A model generated the notes under the pieces. The model was not told the origin of the DNA and did not search any database. It saw nothing but the letters and a program-made list of their open reading frames with translations. Source: Planctomycetota bacterium (lineage in GTDB: Bacteria > Planctomycetota > Planctomycetia > Pirellulales > Pirellulaceae). Taken from it: a stretch of 64,000 nt of DNA. The position numbers and the translations under genes are program-made. Shown here one piece after another: positions 25,929 through 36,045 of this stretch (position 1 is the first letter of the stretch; each line of letters opens with the position of its first letter). The stretch covers positions 1 to 64,000 of the forward strand of contig VGZA01000010.1 in assembly GCA_016872775.1 (NCBI GenBank), read 5' to 3'.

Positions 25929-28721
25929 TCATTGTGTTCCGTCCGCCGCCGCAGTCCGGCCAAAGTCGCCCGCGGTAACGATGACCAGATGCTGCGGATC
26001 CACATAGCGTCGAAACGCAGCCGCAACCTGCTCCATTGTCAACGATTCAATCTTCGACTCCAGCATCCGCTCGGCGCCGAGGTCGCGGTTTTCGTACAGC
26101 ATCCCCGTGAGCATCCCGACGACGGCCGCATCACTGGCTCGCGCCACTCGACGCTGTTCCAGATAACCCGACTTGGCTCGCAACAGTTCATCGGAACCGA
26201 TCCCTGACTGCAACATGCGATCGATCTCCTCGCGAATCACTCGGGCCACCTGCTCGCGGTTTTCCGGGTTGTAAATTGCCGAGATCGTAAAGGTGGCGCG
26301 CGGTTCGAATGGGGAAGCGGCGAACGACGACGAAACAGAATAGGAAAGACCTTCCTTCTGCCGAACTCGATCCCCGAGGCGCGAGGAGAGCGATCCGCCC
26401 CCGAAAATGAAGTTCGCCAGCGACATGGCCGGATACTCGCCATCCGATTCCTGAATTTTCATCAAACAACCGGCGAGGTAGGTGGCGTTGGCCTTGTCGG
26501 GTGTATTGATCGAAAGCGCCTTCCCTGGGCGAGGCTCCAGCGGCCGCGCGATACGCGCGTACGGCTGCCGGGCTGTCCAGCCCTCGAACGTTTCGCTCAA
26601 GACCGCCAGGCAATCGTTCGGATCGAAGTCGCCGACGATGGCAATTTCGCCGTGCTGGCCGCCGAGGTAATCGCGGTAGAGCCGGCGAACGTGTTCGATC
26701 GTGACCGCTCGATTGCGGGCGATTTCCTCTTCGATGGCCGGCACGTAGCGGACGTCGTCGGGAGCATGCGGGGAGAGCTCGCGGCTGAGCGCCCGCGAGC
26801 CGAGAATGGTTGGCTCGGATCGGGCCTGCTCGAGGTTGGCGAGCCGTTCCTGTTTCATGACTTCGAAATCGGACTCCGGCAATAGCGGTTCGCGCAGGAT
26901 CTGGCGTAGGATCTTCAGCACCGCGGGGAGGCTCTCGCGCTTGGTCTGGATGGAGAAACTCAAGCTTCCCAGGCTTCCTCCGCCTCCCCCTCCGCCTCGT
27001 CCACGCCGTCCACCACCACCTCCGCCGCCCCCGAGGTTGGCTTTGAGTCGATTCAGTTCGTCGAGGACTTGTTGACGGGTCATCTGCCGCGTGCCACGCA
27101 TCATCAGTGGCATCAGGAACGAGGCCGCCTCGTTCACTCCGCGCAGATTCGTTTCATCGCCGTAGCGCAAAACAATCGTGGCATTCACTTCCTCGCCGCG
27201 GTTCTTCTTGGGAAGCATCGCCAGCTTGATCCCGCCGCCGATCGTCTGAAAAACTGTGTTGCGTTCAATACTCTCATAGCTATAGTCGAATTCCTCACCC
27301 GCAGTGATCGCCTCGCGTCCCTGGTAGTTTTCGACCAGCGCGCGGATGTCGGGTGACGTGGGGATCGGAACCCGCTGGGGCGCGTCGGTGGGGATGTAGG
27401 TGCCGACGGTACGGTTGTTTCGCACGAGGTAACGGGTAGCCACCCGTCGTACATCCTCTTTGCTGACCGTTTCCAGCTGATCGCGGTTCAGGAAATACAA
27501 CCTCCAATCGCCTTGCGCCGCCCATTCGCTGAGCGAAACCGCCAGCTGGCTGGTGTTGGTGGCGGCCAATTCACGGGCCTTCAGCAGTTGCTGCTTCGCC
27601 CGCTCGACCTCCTCATCACTGACCCCTGTCGCGCCGATACTCTCCACCAGCGACAGCAGTTGATCGCGGACCGCTTCGATCGAGCTGTCTTTGCCCACCT
27701 CGGCATCGACGGAGAAGATGCCCGGATCGTGCATCGCACGCGCAAACGCGCCGGCGCTGGTAGCGATCTTGGTTTCCACCAACTCCCGATACAGGCGGCC
27801 GGACGGCGGCGTCGTCAGGATGTTGCCAAGTACCTGCAGCGCCGGGAAATCGGCATGCGATACGGCGGGGATGTGGTAGACGGCGCCGATGACCCCGACA
27901 TCGCCCACACGCCGCAGCGTCACCACCCGCTCGCCGTCCTGTTCCGGCTCTTCGGTGTAAGTGTTGTCGAGTTTTCGTTCCGGTCGAGGAATGGCGCCGA
28001 AGTACTTCTGGATCAGTTCCAACGCTTTGGTCGATTCAAATTTTCCCGCAACCACCAGCATCGCGTTATCGGGTTGATAATACTTTCGGTAGAACGCCTG
28101 CAGATTTTCAATCGGAACCCGTTCGATGTCGCTGCGATTGCCGATCGTCGTCTTGCCGTAGTTGTGCCACTCGAACGCCGCCGACATGATCCGTTTGGAG
28201 AGCACGGAACCGGGCGAATTTTCGCCGCGCTCAAACTCGTTGCGGACCACCGTCATTTCGGAAATCAGATCCTCGCGTTTGATATAGGAATTCACCATCC
28301 GATCGGCTTCCAGCTGGAGCGCAAATTCCAAATTCTCGTCCGATGCCGCCAGCGTTTCGAAGTAATTGGTGCGGTCCACCGAGGTCGTGCCGTTGAATTG
28401 GGCGCCCCGCTGCTGCAGCGCCTGGGGAATATGGGGAAATGTCGGCGTGCCTTTGAATACCATGTGCTCCAGCAAATGGGCCATCCCCGATTCGCCGTAT
28501 CCCTCATGGCGCGAACCGACGAACACCGTCAGGTTCACCGTCACGCGCGGGCGCGTGGGATCGGGGAACAACAGCACGCGCAGTCCGTTTGCCAGTCGGA
28601 ATTCCGTAATTCCTTCTACCGACGCGACCCTCGCCGGCGGATCCTCTCGGTTGGCCGCGGAAACAAACTGCAGCATGGCACTCGATCCTGCAAAGAACAT
28701 CAAGACTACGAGGCGACTCAT
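25929..28721 (-). CDS. M16 family zinc peptidase (pitrilysin-like), two-domain, secreted
   Basis: A 930-residue M16 metallopeptidase. The N-terminus (LVVLMFFAGSSAMLQFVSA) is a signal peptide. The inverted zinc motif HLLEH is at residues 82-86 (AHLLEHMVFKGT), with the distal Glu in EFALQLEADRM about 75 residues on. The second half carries M16C-type repeats (GEIAIVGDFDPND, GGGSLSSRLGDRVRQKEGL) without an HxxEH, the usual inactive partner domain. A very glycine-rich loop (GGGGGGGGRRGRGGGGGGG) sits at about residues 560-580 between the halves. It probably acts in the periplasm on small peptides. GAGGATC lies about eight bases before the ATG. Confidence 0.93.
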   Translation of the reverse strand: MSRLVVLMFFAGSSAMLQFVSAANREDPPARVASVEGITEFRLANGLRVLLFPDPTRPRVTVNLTVFVGSRHEGYGESGMAHLLEHMVFKGTPTFPHIPQALQQRGAQFNGTTSVDRTNYFETLAASDENLEFALQLEADRMVNSYIKREDLISEMTVVRNEFERGENSPGSVLSKRIMSAAFEWHNYGKTTIGNRSDIERVPIENLQAFYRKYYQPDNAMLVVAGKFESTKALELIQKYFGAIPRPERKLDNTYTEEPEQDGERVVTLRRVGDVGVIGAVYHIPAVSHADFPALQVLGNILTTPPSGRLYRELVETKIATSAGAFARAMHDPGIFSVDAEVGKDSSIEAVRDQLLSLVESIGATGVSDEEVERAKQQLLKARELAATNTSQLAVSLSEWAAQGDWRLYFLNRDQLETVSKEDVRRVATRYLVRNNRTVGTYIPTDAPQRVPIPTSPDIRALVENYQGREAITAGEEFDYSYESIERNTVFQTIGGGIKLAMLPKKNRGEEVNATIVLRYGDETNLRGVNEAASFLMPLMMRGTRQMTRQQVLDELNRLKANLGGGGGGGGRRGRGGGGGGGSLGSLSFSIQTKRESLPAVLKILRQILREPLLPESDFEVMKQERLANLEQARSEPTILGSRALSRELSPHAPDDVRYVPAIEEEIARNRAVTIEHVRRLYRDYLGGQHGEIAIVGDFDPNDCLAVLSETFEGWTARQPYARIARPLEPRPGKALSINTPDKANATYLAGCLMKIQESDGEYPAMSLANFIFGGGSLSSRLGDRVRQKEGLSYSVSSSFAASPFEPRATFTISAIYNPENREQVARVIREEIDRMLQSGIGSDELLRAKSGYLEQRRVARASDAAVVGMLTGMLYENRDLGAERMLESKIESLTMEQVAAAFRRYVDPQHLVIVTAGDFGRTAAADGTQ

Positions 28722-28879
28722 GATGGCGATCCTCGGTTCGCGGAGCGGTATCGAACGGCAATCTTCGGCGGATGGGCGGATGGATAACTAGCCTAACTTC
28801 CGCCGATCGCGATCGAAAGTAGGGAGCGCTCAAGCTGCCGGGCAACAGCCTCGGTAAATCCAGGGACGGGAATTGCCGC

Positions 28880-30316
28880 TCAATGCGTCGCGGGACGCCG
28901 CAACGGCTTGTAGATTTCGGTCGCGGTGCCGAAATGGACCTCTCCCGCGTTCATCAGCGTCTCGCTGAGCGTGGGATGCGGATGAATCGTTTCCGCGACG
29001 TCCCCGATTTCGCACCCCATTTCGATCGCCAGAACCGCTTCGGCGATCAATTCACCGGCGCCCGGTCCCACAATGCCGCAGCCGAGGATCCTCTGCGTGC
29101 CAGGATCGATTACCCATTTCGTCAGTCCTTCGGTGCGGCCAATCGCCTGCGCCCTGCCACTGGCCGCCCACGGATAGACAGCGACCGAGACTTCGCGGCC
29201 CGCGCGTTTGGCGCCGTCCTGCGTTAATCCTGCCCAGGCAATCTCCGGGTCGGTGAACACGACAGCGGGAATCGCCGCCTTGTCGAACAGAACATTGCGT
29301 CCGAGGATCACTTCCACGGCAACCCGCGCCTGGTGTACCGCCTTATGCGCCAGCATCGGCTCCCCCGCGACATCGCCCACTGCCAGGATGTGGGGGTCGC
29401 GAGTCCGCTGGTTGGTATCGACGACGACAAAACCGCGTTCGTTTCGCTCCACGTTGGTGTTTTCCAGACCACAACCGTCGCTGTTCGGCCGCCGGCCGAT
29501 CGAGACCAACACGCGATCATACTGCTCCACGCCGAACTTGCCGGGGCCCTCGAAAGCCACTTCGACTTTTCCAGCCCGCTCCCCCAGCGAGCCGACCTTG
29601 GTGTTCAAGAAAATCTGTTCGCGGAACAGTTTCTTGAGATGCTTCTCCAAAGGACGAACCAGATCCCGATCGGCCCCAGGAAGCAACCCGTCCGTCAGTT
29701 CGACGACGCTTACGTCACTGCCCAGATTCGCGTAGGCGCTGCCGAGTTCCAATCCGATATAGCCGCCACCGATCACCAACATTTTTTCCGGCAGTTCCTG
29801 CAACTCCAGGGCGGCAGTCGAGTCCATCACCCGCGGAGAATCAATACGAAATGCGGCAGGCACGGCGGGCATCGAACCGGTCGCCAGGATTAAGTGCCCA
29901 AACGTCAGTTGCCGCTCGGGCGGAATGCTGGCATCGTCGCCCTCCAGACGTAACGTCTGGGAATTCTCAAGAATGCCACGCGCATGAACGATGCGAACAT
30001 TGCGGCGTTTCGCCAGTTGCTTCAACCCGTTGGCCAACGTGCCGATCACCTTCAGTTTGCGCTCACGGATGGCCTCGATCCGGATTTTCGGCGCGCCGAA
30101 TTCGATGCCCCAATCGGCCTGCAATTCCTTGACCTCGCTCAGCACGCGTCCCACGTGCAGCAGAGCTTTTGAAGGAATGCACCCGCGCAGCAGGCAGGTA
30201 CCGCCGAGTTGGGAATCGGCCTCGACCAGGGTGACTTCGAGCCCTTCATCCGCGGCGAGAAACGCAGCGGCATAACCGCTAGGTCCGCCGCCTAATACCG
30301 CGAGTTGGCTGTGCAT
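28880..30316 (-). CDS. lpdA: Dihydrolipoyl dehydrogenase (E3)
   Basis: A 478-residue FAD flavoenzyme that reoxidises dihydrolipoamide of 2-oxoacid dehydrogenase or glycine cleavage complexes with NAD+. FAD site VLGGGPSGYAAA is at residues 7-18. The redox disulfide is CLLRGC at residues 41-46 (GGTCLLRGCIPSKAL). The NAD site is VIGGGYIGLELGSAYANLG, the second FAD site LAVGDVAGEPMLAHKA, and the catalytic dyad is in HPHPTLSE near the C-terminus. Length is normal. No E1/E2 genes are nearby, so it may be a general E3. It lies nine bases after the rpsD stop on the same strand, suggesting co-transcription. Confidence 0.96.
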   Translation of the reverse strand: MHSQLAVLGGGPSGYAAAFLAADEGLEVTLVEADSQLGGTCLLRGCIPSKALLHVGRVLSEVKELQADWGIEFGAPKIRIEAIRERKLKVIGTLANGLKQLAKRRNVRIVHARGILENSQTLRLEGDDASIPPERQLTFGHLILATGSMPAVPAAFRIDSPRVMDSTAALELQELPEKMLVIGGGYIGLELGSAYANLGSDVSVVELTDGLLPGADRDLVRPLEKHLKKLFREQIFLNTKVGSLGERAGKVEVAFEGPGKFGVEQYDRVLVSIGRRPNSDGCGLENTNVERNERGFVVVDTNQRTRDPHILAVGDVAGEPMLAHKAVHQARVAVEVILGRNVLFDKAAIPAVVFTDPEIAWAGLTQDGAKRAGREVSVAVYPWAASGRAQAIGRTEGLTKWVIDPGTQRILGCGIVGPGAGELIAEAVLAIEMGCEIGDVAETIHPHPTLSETLMNAGEVHFGTATEIYKPLRRPATH

Positions 30317-30325
30317 CCGTCCGTC

Positions 30326-30934
30326 TCAACGTGACAGGAATTCCACGACCATGTTGGCATCGACGGGCAAGCTGATATCGCTGGGGCCCGGATTGCCTTG
30401 CACCGTAATGCGCAACGTTTCCGGATCGAACGTCAACCACTCCATCGGTTCCGAAGACTGGTCGGCGCAAAGTGCTCGATAGAAATTCAAGAGATTCTCG
30501 CGCGGACGAACGGTAATCACATCACCCGCCCGCAGAATATAAGACGGTTTGTCGACCTTGATCCCGTTGACCTGGAAATGCCCATGGACGATTCCCTGCC
30601 GGGCCTGCGGCCGCGTCTTCACCATTCCGGACCGGCGGATGACGTTGTCAAGTCTTCGTTCGCACATCAGGAGCAACGTCTGACCGGTGTTTCCTTTCCT
30701 GCGAAGAGCGATATCGAAGTACCGGCGCAACTGCCGTTCGCCGAGACCATAATAGAACTTGATTTTCTGCTTCTCCATCAAAGCCCGGCCATAGTTCGAC
30801 GGCTTCTTGCCACGCGTGTGCATGCCTGGCGGATTCTCGCGACGCTCCCAAGCCCGTTTCGCTCCCGAACTCTCATACAGCAACGCGCCAAAACGACGAT
30901 TAATGCGGGCTTTTGGCCGAGTATATCGCGACAT
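30326..30934 (-). CDS. rpsD: 30S ribosomal protein S4
   Basis: A 202-residue S4 beginning MSRYTRPKARINRRFG. It contains YGLGERQLRRYF in the N-terminal helical domain and the S4 RNA-binding domain CERRLDNVIRRSGMVKT...GHFQVNGIKVDKPSYILRAGD. It binds 16S rRNA early in 30S assembly and usually autoregulates translation. The start at 30934 matches the universal S4 N-terminus; the frame is open 17 codons upstream. Here rpsD is outside the S13-S11-S4-rpoA cluster, an unlinked location. No Cys4 zinc motif is present, so this is the zinc-free form. lpdA follows after nine bases. Confidence 0.97.
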   Translation of the reverse strand: MSRYTRPKARINRRFGALLYESSGAKRAWERRENPPGMHTRGKKPSNYGRALMEKQKIKFYYGLGERQLRRYFDIALRRKGNTGQTLLLMCERRLDNVIRRSGMVKTRPQARQGIVHGHFQVNGIKVDKPSYILRAGDVITVRPRENLLNFYRALCADQSSEPMEWLTFDPETLRITVQGNPGPSDISLPVDANMVVEFLSR

Positions 30935-31059
30935 GAACCGAAACTGCTCCCGCGGCCTGCAGCCCTGCGGGCTGGCCGACAACATGGATCCCGAATTTTG
31001 CCGATCGGAAAGCCGTCAATCATGACGAATCGAACGCGGCATGACAAGGGGAAGCCCCG

Positions 31060-31083
31060 CGTAGGACGGGTCTCCTGACCCGT
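31060..31083. repeat. GTAGGACGGGTC palindrome, copy 1 of a tandem pair
   Basis: CGTAGGACGGGTCTCCTGAC is followed by CCGT. ACGGGTC pairs with GACCCGT. It is 30 bases ahead of the next copy in the same orientation. Confidence 0.7.
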
Positions 31084-31089
31084 TTCTCA

Positions 31090-31113
31090 CGTAGGACGGG
31101 TCTCCAGACCCGT
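31090..31113. repeat. GTAGGACGGGTC palindrome, copy 2 of a tandem pair
   Basis: CGTAGGACGGGTCTCCAGAC is followed by CCGT; the stem is ACGGGTCT/AGACCCGT. It differs from copy 1 at one base in the loop region. Confidence 0.7.
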
Positions 31114-31166
31114 CTCGCACGCCGGCCGCCAAGTCGAGATCGTTTTCGCGACGTCGATTCGCACTT

Positions 31167-31192
31167 CTGGACGGGCCTGGAGGCCCATCCTA
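31167..31192. repeat. Inverted copy of the GTAGGACGGG element
   Basis: CTGGACGGGCCTGGAGGCCC is followed by ATCCTAC. GGGCCT pairs with AGGCCC, and ATCCTAC is the diverged complement of the GTAGGAC end seen in the other copies. Together with the pair at 31060-31113 this makes a three-copy cluster in the 278-base spacer between rpsD and the nuclease gene. Confidence 0.55.
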
Positions 31193-31212
31193 CCGGGCCC
31201 AGAACCCAGGCC

Positions 31213-32172
31213 CTACGGAGTTCTTTTCAGGGGTTGGGCATCGAATCCGATGTCCTTGAGCCGTTCCGCGAATCCGGCCGGGCCGTGCGTGCAGTAGATT
31301 TTACGCGGCTTGACCCGTTCGACGCACTCGATCAGCTCGTCGTAATCCGCATGGTCCGTGAGCGGGAAGGCATAGTCCACTCCGTGGCGGAAGCGGTACC
31401 TCGGATCGAGGGCCCACCCGGTAACCGCCATCCGAATGCAGCCGCTCGGCAACGGTAAGCGCCGGGCCCGACGCTGGCCGGACGGGGGCTGCAGAATGAC
31501 GTGCCCGGGTAGATGTTGCCCCTCATAAACGCTGAACGGCCCTAGTTCGCAACCGCTGGCCTGATAGAGGCGGCTGACGCTTGCCATCGCGGGATGCTGT
31601 TGGGTTCGAATCCCCTGCTCCCAGAGCAGACGGGTAAGCTCTTGTGCCTTGCCCGTCACATAGGCCTCGATCACAGGAACCCGCCCCGCTTTCAAAGTGC
31701 CGAGGACGGCATGCACCAGTTCGGCGACGACCTGCTCCCGGGGCGGGAATCGATAGCGCGGATCACCATAGGTTGTCTCCATGACCAGCCGGTCCGCTTG
31801 CGGCAATTCCGCGGGCTCCGCCGTGGCCGACCGACGAAGCCGAAAGTCGCCGGTATAGAGCAGCGATTCGCCCGCATATTCCAGATACAGCATGGCGGAA
31901 CCGAGCATATGTCCGGCGGGGAAAACGGTGAGGCGATGGTCCGCGATCGTAAACGGTTCGCCATAGGCAAGTTCCCGCACCCTGAGTTGGCTGCCGAAAC
32001 GGTGTCGCAGCAGCCGCGCGGTGACCGACGTGCAGAGCGTCAATGTGTGCGGTGCCATGTGGTCCGCATGCGCATGGGAGACGAACCCCATTTGCTGCCC
32101 CGTCTGCGCGTCGACCGAAAGATGGGCCGCCGTGATCTTCAGACAATTGTCGAAGTGAAACATGCCGGGCAC
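31213..32172 (-). CDS. Metallo-beta-lactamase-fold exonuclease (ligase-associated/YSH1-like)
   Basis: A 319-residue MBL-fold hydrolase. Motif 2 is SHAHADHM (HxHxDH), followed by FPAGHMLGSAMLY and LLYTGDFRLR (His and Asp ligands), METTYGDPRY and a C-terminal LTDHADYDELIECVERV with THGPAGFAERL. This is the pattern of the so-called ligase-associated DNA exonucleases and mRNA 3'-processing nucleases. No ligase or helicase partner is next to it. The GTG at 32172 shares one base with the stop of the upstream gene; ATG at 32163 is an alternative start. Either way the two genes are coupled. Confidence 0.85.
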   Translation of the reverse strand: MPGMFHFDNCLKITAAHLSVDAQTGQQMGFVSHAHADHMAPHTLTLCTSVTARLLRHRFGSQLRVRELAYGEPFTIADHRLTVFPAGHMLGSAMLYLEYAGESLLYTGDFRLRRSATAEPAELPQADRLVMETTYGDPRYRFPPREQVVAELVHAVLGTLKAGRVPVIEAYVTGKAQELTRLLWEQGIRTQQHPAMASVSRLYQASGCELGPFSVYEGQHLPGHVILQPPSGQRRARRLPLPSGCIRMAVTGWALDPRYRFRHGVDYAFPLTDHADYDELIECVERVKPRKIYCTHGPAGFAERLKDIGFDAQPLKRTP

Positions 32173-33416
32173 TACGACGAGCGGCGCAACTGGTAGTCAC
32201 GTGGAGAATTCTTCTGTGCCCACCACTCTTTCCAACGATCGACGTCGAATAGGAAATTAATGCCGGGATAGAGTGTGTTGAGACCCGTCAAGACGCCCTC
32301 GTTCTGCGATTCCAGCGTCACTTTCTGCGGTCGATTGCCACCGACGCTGAGTCCGCCGTTGGACGAAAAACCGATCCCCATTCCGCCGCCGCCCCCATCG
32401 CCGCCCGTGATGCGCGTATGCCTCGTCACCAGTGCCGCAATCATCTCCTGGGTGTGATCGTGGATTCCCATCGCGCCAATCGCACTTCCCGCGCGGTTGA
32501 CGTGCAGCGGGTTGTCGCTGGCGAGATGGCGCGCGAACAGCCGCGCGGCGATGCGATTCTCGCCTTTGGCCAGCTGCGTCATACACCGGTCGCGCACCTG
32601 TTCATCATCATCTTTCACCGCACGATCGACAAACGCGGCGATGACGCTGTTTCCACCAATATTCGACAGCAGTTCGATGTAGAGCAGCTTCATCGAGATC
32701 GGTTCGTTCTTATCGTCCAGAAGATCGACGAGCGTCGGACCGGCCATCGGATCCTGGATCCCGCGCAGCTCTTCCAGTGCCTTGGCGTCGCCTCGTTCGA
32801 GGACTTTCGAGCGGAGCAATTTGATTCGTCGCTTCCAATCCAGCGTGGATTGATTGAACTTGTCGCGCGCGTTGAGGAACTCGATTTCCTGTGGGAGCCG
32901 CCAGGCATTCTTATGGCGCACGTATCCTTGATTGCGCATCACGTCCTCGACCGTGACCCATTTCTTGTTCCGCAGCGCGTATCCAAGAGCATGGCGGGCC
33001 GCGACATTATTGGGGTCGAGCTTCAACACTTCCTGCATATGAAATTCGCGCTGGGCATCCAGACCATGCTTCTGGCACCATTCGGCCATCTTCAGATGAT
33101 CTTCGGCGGTCGACTGCATCTTAGGCAATAGTTCCTCGTAGCGCGTTTCGGCCTCCTTGCGTACGACCTGCCGCTCCACCTGCTTGCGCGCCAAAGTCAG
33201 CTCGCCGCCGGAGCTGGTCCGGATCACGTACTTTTCGCGCGGCGACTCGTCGCGGTTCACAAGCTCCCCTTCGACCTGACCCCCGTTACTCAAAAGAAAC
33301 AGATCCGCACGGGAGGTGGCCTGCGCGAAGACGGCGGCGAGGCCGATCAGCCAGGCGGCAGTCTGCGCGGCGCTGCGCGGTGGCTTGGACATTAGATTGG
33401 CAGGAAAGCGATTCAT
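32172..33416 (-). CDS. Secreted protein with HEAT-like repeats, function unknown
   Basis: A 414-residue protein. The N-terminal hydrophobic stretch AAWLIGLAAVFAQATSRADL acts as a signal peptide. It is followed by a small beta domain (LLSNGGQVEGELVNRDESPR), a TPR-like helical part around EFHMQEVLKLDPNNVAARHA, then HEAT-like helices (LVDLLDDKNEPISMKLLYIE and AAFVDRAVKDDDEQVRDRCM). A glycine-rich loop (GGDGGGGGMGIGF) precedes the C-terminal FLFDVDRWKEWWAQKN. I recall this kind of protein as conserved in planctomycetes with no known role. It is co-transcribed with the downstream nuclease. Its leader contains the repeats at 33424-33481. Confidence 0.75.
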   Translation of the reverse strand: MNRFPANLMSKPPRSAAQTAAWLIGLAAVFAQATSRADLFLLSNGGQVEGELVNRDESPREKYVIRTSSGGELTLARKQVERQVVRKEAETRYEELLPKMQSTAEDHLKMAEWCQKHGLDAQREFHMQEVLKLDPNNVAARHALGYALRNKKWVTVEDVMRNQGYVRHKNAWRLPQEIEFLNARDKFNQSTLDWKRRIKLLRSKVLERGDAKALEELRGIQDPMAGPTLVDLLDDKNEPISMKLLYIELLSNIGGNSVIAAFVDRAVKDDDEQVRDRCMTQLAKGENRIAARLFARHLASDNPLHVNRAGSAIGAMGIHDHTQEMIAALVTRHTRITGGDGGGGGMGIGFSSNGGLSVGGNRPQKVTLESQNEGVLTGLNTLYPGINFLFDVDRWKEWWAQKNSPRDYQLRRSS

Positions 33417-33423
33417 CGGGCAC

Positions 33424-33481
33424 CGGTTTTTCCGGACAAGGTTTTCCCAGGAGAAGGTTCTCTCGGGACAAGGGTTTTTCC
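33424..33481. repeat. Degenerate ~17-bp repeats in the leader of the HEAT-like gene
   Basis: Read on the minus strand, ACCCTTGTCC, ACCTTCTCC and ACCTTGTCC recur with about 17-base spacing, separated by CGAGAGA, TGGGAAA and GGAAAA. The array ends seven bases from the start codon at 33416. The regular spacing suggests either a regulatory array or a repeat element. Confidence 0.6.
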
Positions 33482-33532
33482 GTGTATGCGATCCCGCCTT
33501 GATTATAAGTGCCTCGCGACGATTCCGGCAAA

Positions 33533-33567
33533 CAAAAAGGGCCGCCGGACTTATGTCCAGCGGCCCT
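33533..33567 (-). terminator. Rho-independent terminator of groEL
   Basis: On the minus strand GGGCCGCTGGAC-ATAA-GTCCGGCGGCCC forms a 12-bp stem with one mismatch and is followed by TTTTTGTTT. It begins 43 bases after the groEL stop codon and is a textbook intrinsic terminator. Confidence 0.92.
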
Positions 33568-33608
33568 GAATCGACCGGTTGCGTCGACGGTACAGCCTGC
33601 GATGCGGC

Positions 33609-35243
<1,635 letters not shown>

Positions 35244-35270
35244 TTAACAAACTCCTCGTTTACTTGGGAG

Positions 35271-35285
35271 GGCGTGACACGCCCG
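35271..35285 (-). promoter_or_regulatory. Hairpin in the groES-groEL spacer
   Basis: GGGCGTGACACGCCC is a near-perfect palindrome (GGGCG stem, TGACA loop) between the groES stop and the groEL Shine-Dalgarno (GAGGAG before ATG 35240). It could stabilise or attenuate the bicistronic mRNA. Confidence 0.4.
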
Positions 35286-35303
35286 TAAGTTGTCTCGTGC
35301 GAC

Positions 35304-35633
35304 CTAGTCTTCAATCACCGCCAGGATGTCGTCTTCCCGCATCAGCAGCAGTTCCTGGTCGTCGACCTTGAAGGTCTCGCCCGCATAGCTCGAGAAAATC
35401 ACCCGGTCGCCTGGCTTGACCTGCAAAGCGCCACGCGTCCCGTCGTCCAGCAATCTGCCGTTGCCCACATTAACGATGGTCCCGCGCGCCGGCTTGTCTT
35501 TCGCCGAATCGGGCAGCAGAATCCCGCCCGCCGTTCGCTCCTCCGATTCTTCTCGCTGGACCACGACCCGGTCGCCCAGCGGTTGCAACTTCACATTGGT
35601 GGTGATCTTTTTCTTGGTCGCCGTTGCTGCCAT
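35304..35633 (-). CDS. groS: 10 kDa co-chaperonin GroES
   Basis: A 109-residue GroES, the lid of the GroEL chamber. The core LQPLGDRVVVQREESEERTA is preceded by a 14-residue basic extension (ATATKKKITTNVK), making it longer than the usual 95-100. The mobile loop is EERTAGGILLPDSAKDK and the ending GETFKVDDQELLLMREDDIL is standard. CGGAGGG lies six bases before the ATG at 35633. It is the first gene of the groES-groEL operon; no obvious CIRCE inverted repeat precedes it, so control differs from HrcA-type regulation. Confidence 0.97.
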   Translation of the reverse strand: MAATATKKKITTNVKLQPLGDRVVVQREESEERTAGGILLPDSAKDKPARGTIVNVGNGRLLDDGTRGALQVKPGDRVIFSSYAGETFKVDDQELLLMREDDILAVIED

Positions 35634-36045
35634 GGATATCCCTCCGCACGAAAATCCACAAATTGGTAATTGGTAACAGTATCTTGTACAACACGCCTGC
35701 CGGCTCTCACCGCAACATCGGCATCACCGACGTCCGCCGGGCACCAGGATCGCCTGTCAAATGTGCACCCCGGCCAAGTGAGACCAGCCTAGGTAGGCAA
35801 GTGGCGCGCCAAATCGCATTCCGTCGTTACAAACACAGTGTCGGCAAACGTTTGCGGCAATTGGGAAGTTCGCAGGCTACCCGCGGATGGCGCAAGGTGG
35901 CAGGAATCGACGCCCGCCCGCGCGTGCCGCTGCCATATTGGCAGCAGGGAACGCTTGCCCAAGCAAAAGCGACGAGCAACAATAGGATTCCGCTTGCCAA
36001 ACAGGTTGCGAGCCAGCCGCGATGACCCCGACGAGTTCCTGAAAA
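35634..36045. other. 412-base divergent spacer upstream of groES
   Basis: No gene with protein-like composition and no CIRCE palindrome (TTAGCACTC-N9-GAGTGCTAA) is visible. The promoter of groES and that of the zinc-ribbon gene must lie here. TTGTACAAGATACTGT on the minus strand (around 35675-35695) is a possible promoter segment, but the match is weak. Confidence 0.5.

Noticed and set aside
31600-31630. tRNA-like T-arm GGGTTCGAATCCCC
   Set aside because: It lies within the MBL nuclease coding sequence, and no matching acceptor, D- or anticodon arm can be folded around it.
35634-36045. Possible CIRCE element upstream of groES
   Set aside because: No TTAGCACTC...GAGTGCTAA inverted repeat or close variant is present on either strand.
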